A stretch of DNA of 64,000 nucleotides from Bacteroides sp. GM023 (GCF_014750685.1 NZ_JAAXGE010000010.1:62001-126000), one strand, 5' to 3'. Shown: positions 52,793-62,954, numbered from the stretch's first letter. Program-made: numbers and translations. The notes: a model not told the origin generated them from the letters alone.

Positions 52793-53875
52793 ATGAAACG
52801 ATTTAAATATATTATACTTCTGGCCTCCGCACTCATGTGCGGAGCCTTCTTCACCGCATGTGATGACGATGAAAACTCTCCCGTATTCCCGAAACAACAG
52901 GAAGAGATTTATGATATGTCCGGCTTTGCCAAGGGAGCAGATGTAAGTTGGCTAACGGAAATGGAAAATTCCGGTTATCTTTTTTATGATGCCGACGGTG
53001 TAAAGCAAGAATGTATGGAATTGCTACGGAGTCTCGGTATGAACGCTATTCGTTTACGCGTATGGGTCAACCCCGGTGACGATGTATTCGGATGGTGCAA
53101 TAAAAACGATGTATTAGTCAAGGCATGGAGAGCTAAACAATTAGGTTTTCGCCTGATGATTGATTTTCATTATAGCGATACTTGGGCAGATCCCGGTAAA
53201 CAATATAAACCGACTGCATGGGAAGATAAAAATGTGGAAGAATTAAAAATAGCCATTACCGATCATACCAAAGAGGTACTAAGTATGTTGAAAACAAATG
53301 GTATTGATGTGGAATGGGTACAGGTAGGTAATGAAACACATCAGGGTATGCTGTTCCCTACCGGTCAGACAACAACAGAGGAAGGAAGCAAAAACTTCGC
53401 ACAATTCATAACTACCGGTTATGATGCGGTAAAAGAGATCTATCCCGAAGCTAAAGTCATTGTGCATTTGGATCAAGGGCAAAGAGCCAGTTTATATAAC
53501 AATATCTTCGATGGTCTGAAACAAAATGGCGGTAAATGGGACATTATAGGAATGTCACTCTATCCTGACATGATGCCCGAAACGGGAGAACCTGATGATT
53601 GGGAACAGATGAATAATGATTGCATCGCCAATATGAAGGCTTTAATAGCCAAATACAATACTCCGGTGATGATGTGTGAAATCGGCGTAAACTGGAATTA
53701 TGAAAAGGCAGAAGAATTCTTTACCGACTTCATGACGAAGGCCAAACAAGTAGATCAATGTCTCGGTGTATTCACTTGGGAGCCCCAATGTTATAATGGT
53801 TGGAAAGGATATCATAAAGGCATGTTTGACGACAGTGGCAAGCCCACAAGTGCATTTAATGCTTTTAAAAGATAA
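52793..53875 (+). CDS. Endo-beta-1,4-galactanase, GH53 lipoprotein
   Basis: About 360 residues from ATG 52793 (a frame to 52766 lacks the signal peptide context). The lipobox is FFTAC, followed by DDDENS, so surface exposure is likely. Family GH53 marks are GADVSWLTEMENSG, MNAIRLRVWVNPGDDVFGWC, LMIDFHYSDTWADPGKQYKP, acid/base E181 in VQVGNETHQGML and nucleophile E296 in VMMCEIGVNW. It cuts the backbone of type I arabinogalactan / pectic galactan to oligosaccharides, defining the substrate of this PUL. It lies 23 bases after the SusE-like gene. Confidence 0.96.
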   Translation: MKRFKYIILLASALMCGAFFTACDDDENSPVFPKQQEEIYDMSGFAKGADVSWLTEMENSGYLFYDADGVKQECMELLRSLGMNAIRLRVWVNPGDDVFGWCNKNDVLVKAWRAKQLGFRLMIDFHYSDTWADPGKQYKPTAWEDKNVEELKIAITDHTKEVLSMLKTNGIDVEWVQVGNETHQGMLFPTGQTTTEEGSKNFAQFITTGYDAVKEIYPEAKVIVHLDQGQRASLYNNIFDGLKQNGGKWDIIGMSLYPDMMPETGEPDDWEQMNNDCIANMKALIAKYNTPVMMCEIGVNWNYEKAEEFFTDFMTKAKQVDQCLGVFTWEPQCYNGWKGYHKGMFDDSGKPTSAFNAFKR

Positions 53876-53940
53876 TATTATTGGATCATTTTTTATATCT
53901 TTACCCCGAATCCAAAATTATTTATACCTGAAAAGTGAAA

Positions 53941-56391
53941 ATGAACATGAAACACCAAAAACAGTTGATAACTGTACTTTTGATGGGAGCCGCTTGCAGC
54001 CTGCAAGCGCAGCGAAGTGAGACACTGCTCGAGAAGAACTGGAAGTTCAGTAAAGGAGATTTTAAAGAGGCTAGCCAGCCGGAGTTCAATGACACAAAAT
54101 GGGAATCGGTCGTTATTCCGCACGATTGGGCTATCTTCGGCCCTTTCGACCTTAACAACGACCTTCAGAACGTTGCTGTCTCACAGAACTTCGAGAAAAA
54201 AGCATCTTTAAAGACAGGGCGTACCGGGGGACTGCCTTATGTAGGTTCCGGGTGGTATCGCACCAGTTTTGACACTCCCACAGACAACAAAGAAGTGACA
54301 TTACTCTTTGATGGCGCTATGAGTGAAGCGCGTGTCTATGTGAATGGGAAAGAAGCATGTTTTTGGCCTTTCGGCTACAATTCTTTCCATTGCAATGTAA
54401 CCCCTTTCCTGAATAAAGACGGCAAGAGCAATACATTAGCCGTACGTTTGGAAAACCGTCCGCAGTCTTCGCGCTGGTATCCGGGAGCGGGATTATATCG
54501 TAATGTACACTTGATTGTGACGGAGAAAGTACATGTGCCTGTATGGGGCACGCAAATTACAACCCCTCATGTGAGCAAGGACTTTGCAGCCGTACGTCTT
54601 CAGACGAAAATTGAGAATTCCGGTGAGAAAACGCAAATCCGTGTAGAGACAGAAATTCTTTCTCCGGAAGGAAAGGTCGTTACCCGTAAAGAAAATACAA
54701 GCCGAATCAATCACGGGCAACCGTTTGAACAGAATTTCATCGTAAATGCACCCGAACTTTGGTCGCCGGAAAGTCCGTCGCTCTACAAAGCTGTTTCAAA
54801 GATTTATGCGGATGATAAGTTGGTAGATACATATACCACCCGTTTCGGTATCCGTAGTATTGAATACATAGCCGACAAAGGGTTCTACCTGAACGGTGAA
54901 CATCGTAAATTCCAGGGAGTATGCAATCATCACGATTTAGGCCCGTTGGGGGCTGCTATCAATGTGGCGGCTCTTCGTCACCAACTTACTCTTTTGAAAG
55001 ATATGGGTTGTGACGCTGTTCGTACATCGCACAATATGCCGACTCCCGAACTTGTTGCTTTGTGTGACGAAATGGGATTTATGATGATGATTGAACCGTT
55101 CGATGAATGGGATATTGCCAAATGTACAAACGGTTATCACCGTTATTTCGATGAATGGGCGGAGCGTGATATGGTGAATATGCTTCACAATTATCGCAAT
55201 AATCCTTGTGTAGTGATGTGGAGTATCGGTAATGAGGTACCGACTCAATGTAGTCCTGTCGGCTATAAAGTAGCTAAATTCTTGCAGGATATTTGCCACC
55301 GTGAAGATCCCACCCGCCCCGTAACTTGCGGGATGGATCAAGTGACTTGTGTACTTGCCAATGGCTTTGCGGCTATGATTGACATACCGGGGCTTAATTA
55401 TCGCACCCAACGTTATAAAGAGTCTTACGACCAACTTCCACAGAACCTGATTCTGGGTAGCGAAACAGCTTCTACCGTTAGCTCGCGCGGAGTCTATAAA
55501 TTCCCGGTTGAGGATAAGAAAGGCGCTAAATATGAAGACCATCAATGTTCTTCGTATGATGTGGAAGCCTGTCCGTGGTCGAATATTCCCGATGAAGATT
55601 TTGCCTTGGCGGATGATAATCACTGGACTATGGGACAGTTCGTTTGGACAGGATTCGATTATCTGGGTGAACCGTCGCCTTACGATGTCGATTCATGGCC
55701 GAATCATAGTTCCATGTTTGGTATTATAGACCTTGCCAGTCTGCCTAAAGACCGTTATTATCTCTATCGCAGTGTATGGAACAAGAATGTGGAAACATTG
55801 CATATCCTGCCTCATTGGACATGGCCGGGACGCGAAGGTGAAATCACTCCTGTATTTGTATATACCAACTATCCTACCGCTGAATTATTTATCAACGGGA
55901 AGAGCTACGGCAAGCAAAGCAAGAACAACAGTTCACTAAAAAGCCGTTACCGCTTGATGTGGATGGATGCCGTATATGAACCAGGCGAAGTAAAGGTAGT
56001 AGCCTATAACAAAGACGGAAAAGCAGTAGCGGAGAAAGTGGTTCGTACTGCCGGAAAGCCTCATCACATCGAACTGGTAAGCAACCGGAACGAACTGACA
56101 GCAGACGGGAAAGACTTGGCTTATATCACTGTAAAAGTAGTAGATAAAGACGGAAACCTCTGCCCTGCCGATAACCGTCAGATTAACTTCTCCGCCAAAG
56201 GAGCCGGTAAATATCGTGCCGCCGCCAACGGTGACCCTACTAACCTTGAGCAGTTCCATCTTCCGAAAATGCATGCTTTCAACGGAATGTTGACAGCCAT
56301 TGTACAATCGGGTGAAACGACTGGTGAAATTGTGCTTACTGCAAAGGCAAACGGTGTAAAAGCAGGAAATATTCGTATTCAAACGAAATAA
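53941..56391 (+). CDS. GH2 beta-galactosidase
   Basis: About 817 residues from ATG 53941 (ATG 53947 is also possible), with a signal peptide (LLMGAACSLQAQ), so probably periplasmic. The order is the sugar-binding domain (VVIPHDWAIFGPFDLNNDLQ), immunoglobulin-like domain, TIM barrel and C-terminal beta domains. The acid/base is E432 in WSIGNEVPTQ, and the probable nucleophile is E508 in LGSETAS. It would release galactose from imported galacto-oligosaccharides, the last step of the PUL. A TATCTTTA element near 53895 may be a weak extra promoter. A strong terminator follows. Confidence 0.93.
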   Translation: MNMKHQKQLITVLLMGAACSLQAQRSETLLEKNWKFSKGDFKEASQPEFNDTKWESVVIPHDWAIFGPFDLNNDLQNVAVSQNFEKKASLKTGRTGGLPYVGSGWYRTSFDTPTDNKEVTLLFDGAMSEARVYVNGKEACFWPFGYNSFHCNVTPFLNKDGKSNTLAVRLENRPQSSRWYPGAGLYRNVHLIVTEKVHVPVWGTQITTPHVSKDFAAVRLQTKIENSGEKTQIRVETEILSPEGKVVTRKENTSRINHGQPFEQNFIVNAPELWSPESPSLYKAVSKIYADDKLVDTYTTRFGIRSIEYIADKGFYLNGEHRKFQGVCNHHDLGPLGAAINVAALRHQLTLLKDMGCDAVRTSHNMPTPELVALCDEMGFMMMIEPFDEWDIAKCTNGYHRYFDEWAERDMVNMLHNYRNNPCVVMWSIGNEVPTQCSPVGYKVAKFLQDICHREDPTRPVTCGMDQVTCVLANGFAAMIDIPGLNYRTQRYKESYDQLPQNLILGSETASTVSSRGVYKFPVEDKKGAKYEDHQCSSYDVEACPWSNIPDEDFALADDNHWTMGQFVWTGFDYLGEPSPYDVDSWPNHSSMFGIIDLASLPKDRYYLYRSVWNKNVETLHILPHWTWPGREGEITPVFVYTNYPTAELFINGKSYGKQSKNNSSLKSRYRLMWMDAVYEPGEVKVVAYNKDGKAVAEKVVRTAGKPHHIELVSNRNELTADGKDLAYITVKVVDKDGNLCPADNRQINFSAKGAGKYRAAANGDPTNLEQFHLPKMHAFNGMLTAIVQSGETTGEIVLTAKANGVKAGNIRIQTK

Positions 56392-56417
56392 TTAACGCTA
56401 CTTCTTAAATGTCATAA

Positions 56418-56473
56418 GAAAGCCGGATAATCATCGGGAGTCTTTTCAGAGTCCGATTGATTATCCGGCTTTC
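56418..56473. terminator. Bidirectional terminator at the end of the galactan PUL
   Basis: GAAAGCCGGATAATC (56418-56432) pairs perfectly with GATTATCCGGCTTTC (56459-56473), with further pairing inside. It separates the GH2 gene from the convergent phosphohydrolase gene. Confidence 0.85.
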
Positions 56474-56513
56474 TCATTTATCGTTTGGAGTTAAAAAAAT
56501 ATGACTTTGATGT

Positions 56514-57512
56514 TTATTTAGTGGTAAATGTCACCAACAATCCTTTATGATCGGTCGGCCATACATCCAGTGGTAACAGGAATTTATCTTTCGATGTCTC
56601 TTTTACACGTTGGGCACGCACGATAGACTCTTGTGGGCCGAAGATGATTGCTTTCTTTGCGTTCAGTCCTTTTCCTTTATAGAAGATAAAGTCGATACGG
56701 TCGCGTTCATCCGCTTTGGGAGCCCATGTTATCTTTTCCGGAGTTTTTGCCAAGTTATCAGATGGGTAGGTAAATCCCGGATGCGTCAGGGGATTAGGAT
56801 ATATTTTCCGATAGCTGTCTGTAAATCCGGCTTCTTCCAATAACGTAGTTACTGTCCAGGGTACTACAAATCCGTTATGGTCATACAGGTTCTTATTCTG
56901 CTCTATCCAGTCACGATGGGAAGGTTCATTAAAGTCACCGCCTACAATCACCTGATAGCCGTTTGCCAAGTCTTTTTCAGCTTGGGTTATAAACATACGA
57001 ATTGCGTCATCCCGCTGTGAAGCTACATTCCTTTTCAGAATTTCTTCAACTGACGCAGGCAGCGGAATTTCTTTCCAAGTAGAGCCGTCATAACCACGGG
57101 CATCGTAATATGCACAATCCAAATAATCCAGATGAGCAGTATAAACCGCCACTTTCTTTCCATTCACAGAGCTTGTCAGACGATAGATGCTTCCATGATC
57201 GTCCTTTTCCGGAAAGACAGTCAGGGAATCCGTGATAGGGTGTTTACTTAGTAAGCCCGTGTCATAAGTGTAAAAGGAATAATACTTCAGTCCTTTTTCC
57301 TGAAGTGATGCGCATACACGTGCCGTGAAATTCGTTTTATTATAATTTCTCACCTCACTGAAAGTCACGAAATCAGGTTTCAGACGGACAATCTCATTGA
57401 TGATAGCGTCATATCCTCCCGGAATCATAGTACCTTCCTGCCATACATTCCATTGTAACACTGTAAATTCATTGCTTTTTTGTGCCTTCACAAAAACAGC
57501 GACCAACAACAA
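56514..57512 (-). CDS. Secreted endonuclease/exonuclease/phosphatase-family protein
   Basis: At least 332 residues of the EEP fold: VLQWNVWQEG (metal-binding Asn), PDFVTFSEVRNYN (Glu), VYTAHLDYLD, IVGGDFNEPSH (Asp/Asn) and the C-terminal WPTDHKGLLVTF (catalytic His). These residues are all present, so a Mg2+-dependent phosphodiesterase or phosphatase is likely; the substrate is unknown. The start is unclear: the first in-frame start-type codon is TTG at 57512, but the frame stays open to 57550 and encodes a good signal peptide core (RLKRLLLPTLLLLVAVFVKA) whose only upstream start candidate is ATA at 57545. Confidence 0.85.
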   Translation of the reverse strand: MLLVAVFVKAQKSNEFTVLQWNVWQEGTMIPGGYDAIINEIVRLKPDFVTFSEVRNYNKTNFTARVCASLQEKGLKYYSFYTYDTGLLSKHPITDSLTVFPEKDDHGSIYRLTSSVNGKKVAVYTAHLDYLDCAYYDARGYDGSTWKEIPLPASVEEILKRNVASQRDDAIRMFITQAEKDLANGYQVIVGGDFNEPSHRDWIEQNKNLYDHNGFVVPWTVTTLLEEAGFTDSYRKIYPNPLTHPGFTYPSDNLAKTPEKITWAPKADERDRIDFIFYKGKGLNAKKAIIFGPQESIVRAQRVKETSKDKFLLPLDVWPTDHKGLLVTFTTK

Positions 57513-57574
57513 AAGGGTTGGTAATAGTAGTCTTTTTAATCGTATTTTATTTTATAAGTTAACATGAATAATTA

Positions 57575-58261
57575 TCAAATAGCTTTCCAGAAGGACTGGA
57601 AGTCACGGTACTTACCGTAGCAAACTAACTCATCGCCTTCTTCTACTTTCTCGTTCTCCGGCAGTTCGTTTTTCACATGAAGTTCTGTTAGAGAGATGCC
57701 CAGGCAATTGGTGACTTTATCCGCCCGTTTCAGTCCGATAAGTTTTAAGTGGAATTCTTCATACAAATTCAGTTCATTGACAAAGTATCCCACGAACTTC
57801 TTCGGCACAGTGAACTTCACGACATAATATTCCGAATCAATACGGAAACCTTCCATATTTGTCCCGAAATCAAGCAATTGCACCAAGCTGCGGGCAGCAT
57901 CTTCTTCCGGTGTCAATATCTTCTCCAGGCTGAAAGCTTCCAGTACCGCCTTATGCACTCCGTCAATCGCGCGGGCATAGATACGTTCCACTTTCTTCTG
58001 TTTCAGCAAAGCAACTACACGCACAGACGCACCGAAATTCTCGCCAATCGCAACAATGACCACATCCACACTATTCAACGGGAGTACCGATAAAGATTGT
58101 TCATCCGTCGCGTCAATCACAAATGCAGTGGCAATCTTATCTTTGATACTGTCCACACGGCTTTCACTTATATCCGCACCGATAATTTCGTGCCCCAGTG
58201 CTGATAATTCTTCGGCCAACACATAGCCGTAATTTCCTAAACCGATAATAATATACTTCAT
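57575..58261 (-). CDS. trkA: TrkA/KtrA-type potassium-uptake regulator
   Basis: A 228-residue cytoplasmic RCK protein. The N-terminal Rossmann domain has IIGLGNYGYVLAEELSALGH (GxGxxG) and an acidic strand end at IIGADIS, for NAD(H)/nucleotide binding. VVIVAIGENFGASVRVVALL follows. The C-terminal RCK_C domain (about 145-225) includes ELPENEKVEEGDELVCYGKY. It is a single RCK unit, as in KtrA, rather than the double unit of E. coli TrkA. It gates the channel encoded 4 bases upstream. Confidence 0.94.
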   Translation of the reverse strand: MKYIIIGLGNYGYVLAEELSALGHEIIGADISESRVDSIKDKIATAFVIDATDEQSLSVLPLNSVDVVIVAIGENFGASVRVVALLKQKKVERIYARAIDGVHKAVLEAFSLEKILTPEEDAARSLVQLLDFGTNMEGFRIDSEYYVVKFTVPKKFVGYFVNELNLYEEFHLKLIGLKRADKVTNCLGISLTELHVKNELPENEKVEEGDELVCYGKYRDFQSFWKAI

Positions 58262-58265
58262 ATCT

Positions 58266-60095
58266 TTAGTTTATGATTATGTTATCACTCGGATAACGGT
58301 ATTTTGTATTCTTTTTCTGTTTCACAATTCCAAGCATCAACGTAATTAAACCCACACGTCCGATAAACATTAATAATGCTACTAATAACTTACTTGCATC
58401 ACATAATTTTGGAGTCAGGTTCAGGCTGGAACCTACCGTACTAAGCGCCGAGACACATTCAAAAGTCAATGCCATCAACGAAGCCTGCGGTTCAAGGATA
58501 CTCAATATAAAAATAAAGAGGAATAATACACCCAATGACATGACCACTGTAGCATTGGAACGCCGGATAGAATCGTGAGAAAGTTCTCTGCCGAATACTT
58601 CCACCCGTTCTGAACCACGCAACACGGCTACAAGATTCAGAACGACTACCGCAAAGGCATTTACCTTGACACCACCGGCAGTAGACTGTGCCCCACCACC
58701 AATCCACATCAGTACCAGGTAAACCAATAATGTCTGTACACTCAAAGAGGCAAGGTCGACACTGCTGAAGCCAGCTGTTCTGGGGCAAGTTGCATTAAAG
58801 AATGCCTGTGTCCATTTATCTGCAACGGGCATTCCGGCAAAAGAAGCATTCCATTCAAAAGCAGCAATTGCCAGTGTACCGATAACCAACAGCAGGAAAG
58901 TCATTATCAATACAATCTTCGTATTCAGATTATAAAGGTGGAGCATTCTGTGCTTTTCCAGTTTACGGGTACGTACAAACTTCCAAAAATGGCGCAAATG
59001 ATACAATACTATATCCTTGAAATTTACCAAAATAGGGAAACCGATACCACCCAGGATAATCAGTAGGGAAACAGAGATAAACAACCAATTATGATTAGTC
59101 ATTACCATTGAATTTCCTAAATTCCCGGAAAGTGTGGAGAATCCTGCATTACAGAAAGCGGAAATAGAATGGAAAGCGGAAAAAGCCAATTCATCTTCAA
59201 AGTTCATTCCAAGCGTGCCGTGAATACTGAACCAAATAGAAATCATTCCGATGCCTTCAATTACTAAAGTAAATCCCAGTATATATAATAAAGTGGACAA
59301 CAACGAACCTAATGAATTGGAACTGACCATATCACGGACAACCAACTGATTGTAAAGGGAAGTATTTCCCATAAAGAACATCGCAAAGAAGCTGGTTAAA
59401 GTCATCACTCCCAAGCCACCTATCTGAATCAGCAAGATGATAACAACAAGACCACCGGTAGTAAATGTGGTGGAGACATCCACCGGAACCAATCCTGTGA
59501 CACATACCGCACTCGTAGCCGTGAACAACGAATCTACCCAGGTAATACCGTTCACCGTACATCGTGGCAACATCAACAGTCCTGTACCAATCAGGATAAT
59601 AGCAAGAAAACTGACAGCCAGTATCAAAGACGGATTAGTACGACGCCCTAATAGGCGTACCAGCCCGTTGGACAGGTTCAACAAAGAGAATATCAGCAGT
59701 AATACCAAATGATAAAACTTGCCATGCAGAAATTCCCAAAGTTGTAAAATAGCCCCTTCTTCTTCCGGTCGATGGAAGATGACGGGTATCAAAGTGAGGT
59801 ACAGCAAACCGCTCAATATCCAAGCCAACCTTCGATATTGCTTTTTGGTGCTCCGGTATTCAAGGGAGATGTGTAGCGTAACATCAATCAGAAAGATAAC
59901 CCATACGGCTTTATACAGGACTTGTATTTTCGCTATTTCATCTACCGATAGCGGAAAGCCATGTTCGTAAATAACTCCGACAATTAGCGCAAGGGACGCT
60001 AAGTAGGTTAATGCTTCTACTAAGCCTAGTATAATACGTACATAAGGTTTTAGTAGTTTGTTTTGGTATAACAGAAATTTATGATAAATCTTCAT
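58266..60095 (-). CDS. trkH: TrkH/KtrB-type potassium channel subunit
   Basis: A 609-residue inner-membrane protein with about twelve helices. The N-terminal ~150 residues are extra helices. The four pore repeats follow, with selectivity-filter segments at TATSAVCVTGLVPVD, SISAFCNAGFSTLSGNLG, NATCPRTAGFSSVDLASLS and CVSALSTVGSSLNLTP, matching the conserved Gly of each filter. Together with the TrkA-type protein encoded 4 bases downstream it forms a K+ uptake system. The N-terminal extension makes it longer than E. coli TrkH (about 480). Confidence 0.95.
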   Translation of the reverse strand: MKIYHKFLLYQNKLLKPYVRIILGLVEALTYLASLALIVGVIYEHGFPLSVDEIAKIQVLYKAVWVIFLIDVTLHISLEYRSTKKQYRRLAWILSGLLYLTLIPVIFHRPEEEGAILQLWEFLHGKFYHLVLLLIFSLLNLSNGLVRLLGRRTNPSLILAVSFLAIILIGTGLLMLPRCTVNGITWVDSLFTATSAVCVTGLVPVDVSTTFTTGGLVVIILLIQIGGLGVMTLTSFFAMFFMGNTSLYNQLVVRDMVSSNSLGSLLSTLLYILGFTLVIEGIGMISIWFSIHGTLGMNFEDELAFSAFHSISAFCNAGFSTLSGNLGNSMVMTNHNWLFISVSLLIILGGIGFPILVNFKDIVLYHLRHFWKFVRTRKLEKHRMLHLYNLNTKIVLIMTFLLLVIGTLAIAAFEWNASFAGMPVADKWTQAFFNATCPRTAGFSSVDLASLSVQTLLVYLVLMWIGGGAQSTAGGVKVNAFAVVVLNLVAVLRGSERVEVFGRELSHDSIRRSNATVVMSLGVLFLFIFILSILEPQASLMALTFECVSALSTVGSSLNLTPKLCDASKLLVALLMFIGRVGLITLMLGIVKQKKNTKYRYPSDNIIIN

Positions 60096-60190
60096 ATCAT
60101 ATTTTTTATAACGTCGTGCAAACTTAACTAAAATAACAATCGGAACCGATTCTTTGTTGACAAAATTATCTGAATATTAAAAATTTTGTC

Positions 60191-60198
60191 TACATTTG
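60191..60198 (+). promoter_or_regulatory. Promoter of trpB2
   Basis: TACATTTG matches TAnnTTTG, 29 bases before the ATG at 60227. Confidence 0.6.
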
Positions 60199-60226
60199 GC
60201 AGCAGAAAATTAAAAACCACAATATT

Positions 60227-61597
60227 ATGAGTGATAAAAGAAAACGGTATATCCTACCGGAAGAAGAAATTCCACACTACTGGTACAACATTCAGGCTGA
60301 CATGGTAAACAAACCGATGCCGCCATTGCACCCGGGAACCAAGCAACCACTGAAAGCAGAAGATCTGTTTCCTATCTTTGCGGAAGAACTATCCCGCCAG
60401 GAGTTGAACCAGACTGACGCATGGATTGAAATACCGGAAGAAGTTCGCGAAATGTACAAATATTATCGCAGTACTCCGCTAGTGCGTGCCTACGGACTGG
60501 AAAAAGCACTCGGTACTCCGGCACATATTTATTTCAAGAATGAAAGTGTGAGCCCTATCGGTTCTCACAAACTAAATTCAGCTTTGGCACAGGCTTATTA
60601 CTGTAAACAGGAAGGTGTTACCAATATCACCACTGAAACCGGTGCCGGACAATGGGGAGCAGCCCTTTCTTACGCCGCAAAAGTCTTCGGTCTGGAAGCT
60701 GCCGTCTATCAGGTAAAAGTCAGTTATGAACAGAAGCCTTACCGCCGCAGCATCATGCAGACTTTTGGAGCACAGGTCACCCCTTCTCCATCCATGTCTA
60801 CCCGTGCCGGTAAAGATATTCTGACCAAGAACCCTACTTATCAAGGTTCGCTGGGTACAGCTATCTCGGAAGCTATCGAGCTGGCACAAATGACTCCCAA
60901 CTGTAAATACACACTCGGTTCGGTACTTAGCCACGTGGCTCTGCACCAAACAATTATCGGCCTGGAAGCTGAAAAGCAAATGGAAATGGCCGGTGAATAT
61001 CCGGATGTAGTTATCGGATGCTTCGGAGGTGGTTCCAACTTCGGCGGTATCTCTTTCCCTTTCATGCGTCACAATATCCTGGAAGGAAAGAAAACTCGTT
61101 TCGTTGCTGCCGAACCCGCTTCTTGTCCGAAACTGACACGCGGTAAATTCCAATATGACTTCGGTGACGAAGCAGGATATACCCCGTTACTGCCTATGTT
61201 TACATTAGGACACAACTTTGCTCCGGCTCATATCCATGCCGGTGGCCTTCGTTATCACGGTGCGGGTGTTATCGTTTCCCAATTGCTCAAAGACGGATTG
61301 ATGGAAGCAGTGGACATTCAACAGTTGGAATCATTCGAAACCGGTTGTCTGTTTGCACAGATGGAAGGTATCATTCCGGCACCGGAATCTTGCCACGCTA
61401 TCGCAGCCGCTGTTCGTGAAGCCAACAAGTGCAAGGAAACAGGAGAAGAAAAGGTTATCCTGTTCAACCTCTCCGGTCATGGATTGATTGATATGGTTTC
61501 TTATGACAAATACTTAGCCGGTGATTTGGTCAACTATGCATTGACAGATGAAGATATTCAAAAGAATTTGGATGAAATAGGAGATTTAGCTAAATAG
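60227..61597 (+). CDS. trpB: Tryptophan synthase beta chain, TrpB2 type
   Basis: A 456-residue PLP enzyme. It has the long TrpB2 N-terminus (YILPEEEIPHYWYNIQADMV, PLHPGTKQPL) and the PLP lysine K115 in SPIGSHKLNSALAQAYYC. TETGAGQWGAALSYAAKVFG and the phosphate-binding loop IGCFGGGSNFGG follow, then LHQTIIGLEA and NLSGHGLIDM. TrpB2 enzymes join indole and serine (or phosphoserine) without needing TrpA. No trp genes are nearby, so it probably acts as an indole-scavenging or stand-alone enzyme. It is monocistronic, with its own promoter and terminator. Confidence 0.95.
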   Translation: MSDKRKRYILPEEEIPHYWYNIQADMVNKPMPPLHPGTKQPLKAEDLFPIFAEELSRQELNQTDAWIEIPEEVREMYKYYRSTPLVRAYGLEKALGTPAHIYFKNESVSPIGSHKLNSALAQAYYCKQEGVTNITTETGAGQWGAALSYAAKVFGLEAAVYQVKVSYEQKPYRRSIMQTFGAQVTPSPSMSTRAGKDILTKNPTYQGSLGTAISEAIELAQMTPNCKYTLGSVLSHVALHQTIIGLEAEKQMEMAGEYPDVVIGCFGGGSNFGGISFPFMRHNILEGKKTRFVAAEPASCPKLTRGKFQYDFGDEAGYTPLLPMFTLGHNFAPAHIHAGGLRYHGAGVIVSQLLKDGLMEAVDIQQLESFETGCLFAQMEGIIPAPESCHAIAAAVREANKCKETGEEKVILFNLSGHGLIDMVSYDKYLAGDLVNYALTDEDIQKNLDEIGDLAK

Positions 61598-61637
61598 TCT
61601 TTCTGATTTCAAAAGCCAATCATACATATACAGAACG

Positions 61638-61663
61638 AGCCCGGTACATTCATTGTCCGGGCT
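61638..61663. terminator. Terminator after trpB2
   Basis: AGCCCGG (61638-61644) pairs with CCGGGCT (61657-61663), followed by TATTTATTTTCTTT on the plus strand. It overlaps the stop codon of the convergent AraC-type gene by one base. Confidence 0.7.
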
Positions 61664-62808
61664 TATTTATTTTCTTTGGTAAGCATCTCCATATATTCGC
61701 TCGGAGATATTTTTTCTACATTGGCAAAATAGCGGTAAAAACTGGAACGCGAGGTAAAGCCGCTCAAATACATTAATTCTTTCACCGACAAATCCTTCTG
61801 CAACTGCGCCTGTTCCTTGAAATACTGCAAACGATAAAAGTTTATATAGTCTCTGAAACCGGAGAATCCTTCATAATGAAGTGCTTTGTTGAACCGATGC
61901 TCATTGGTATTCAGGTCATTCAGAAGGTCTTCCAAAGAATATTCAGGATTGGTGAACGGTGTATTCTGTTTCATAAGCCTTTGCATCCGGCTGGACACAT
62001 CCAGTACAACAGGGGATACAGCTATCTCCCGTATGGCTTCTATTTCCTCCTTCTTCAATTCTTCGACAGGTTGCGGCGGAAGTGAAAGCGGATTTTCATT
62101 GCGCAGGTATAATACATTTAAAAAAATGGTCGGGAGAATAACAATATAGCCGAATACATTAAAGGACAGTCCACCGGTACCTAACATCAACCAAATATAG
62201 CCGGACATAATCACTCCAAAACAACACATATAAATCACCATCGCCCTGCTCTGCTTTCGGCGGATAGGTATCAATCGTCTCATATAAGGGAAAAGGAAGT
62301 TCACCGAAGGGGTAATGACACTTATTATAAACAGCATCAACCGTACCCGCACATCCTGTTTATCAAGGTTCTCCCAAATGGCATCAAATGATTTCAGTTC
62401 CGTATAATTGCCATTGAAAAACTGATAACAACAAGCTATACAGACTATCAGTAAGATAGGAATACATAAACTGACAACTCTCGACAACGTAATCCATCCC
62501 GGCTTCAAAGAGACCATAGGAAACAGTGAGAAGAACTGGAAAAAGACAATTACCCGGACAATATGCCAAATGGAAAGATGATTCATAGGCAATTCTGTGA
62601 AACGCGGAATAGTTTCTTCACCGCCTTTACTGAAAATCCACATCCATTCAAGGTTGTCACATAGCAAGAGAAGGGATAAAGTAATGGCTAACACTCCCCA
62701 TGCTTTCTGAAGCCCATTATCCGAGGAACGCGAATAAACACGCATACCTAATATCAAACCAACAACATCCAGCAGTAATTCAACGGAGAGAACAATTACA
62801 TTTACCAT
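61663..62808 (-). CDS. Membrane-anchored AraC-family regulator
   Basis: About 381 residues from ATG 62808 (the frame to 62856 lacks the hydrophobic start). Residues ~1-235 hold about six to seven membrane helices (VNVIVLSVELLLDVVGLILG, WGVLAITLSLLLLCDNLEWM, ISVITPSVNFLFPYM, VIMSGYIWLMLGTGGLSFNV). The C-terminal ~100 residues are an AraC helix-turn-helix (YSLEDLLNDLNTNEHRFNKA, LSVKELMYLSGFTSRSSFYR, ISPSEYMEML). It is a one-component membrane regulator with unknown signal and target. Confidence 0.9.
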   Translation of the reverse strand: MVNVIVLSVELLLDVVGLILGMRVYSRSSDNGLQKAWGVLAITLSLLLLCDNLEWMWIFSKGGEETIPRFTELPMNHLSIWHIVRVIVFFQFFSLFPMVSLKPGWITLSRVVSLCIPILLIVCIACCYQFFNGNYTELKSFDAIWENLDKQDVRVRLMLFIISVITPSVNFLFPYMRRLIPIRRKQSRAMVIYMCCFGVIMSGYIWLMLGTGGLSFNVFGYIVILPTIFLNVLYLRNENPLSLPPQPVEELKKEEIEAIREIAVSPVVLDVSSRMQRLMKQNTPFTNPEYSLEDLLNDLNTNEHRFNKALHYEGFSGFRDYINFYRLQYFKEQAQLQKDLSVKELMYLSGFTSRSSFYRYFANVEKISPSEYMEMLTKENK

Positions 62809-62954
62809 TCTTTTTTGTTTTGAGGAGCAAAAATAAATCTTTTCAGGAAAAAACAAAAATCATTTATCAGCTAAAATATGTCCCATTCTAAGGATTTTCG
62901 GTAAAATGGGAAGAAATTCAACCCAATTAATTTTCTATTCTTAACATAAAGCCC

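Noticed and set aside
54937..55623. 228-codon minus-strand frame inside the GH2 gene
   Set aside because: It is a shadow frame opposite the GH2 catalytic domain with no independent support.
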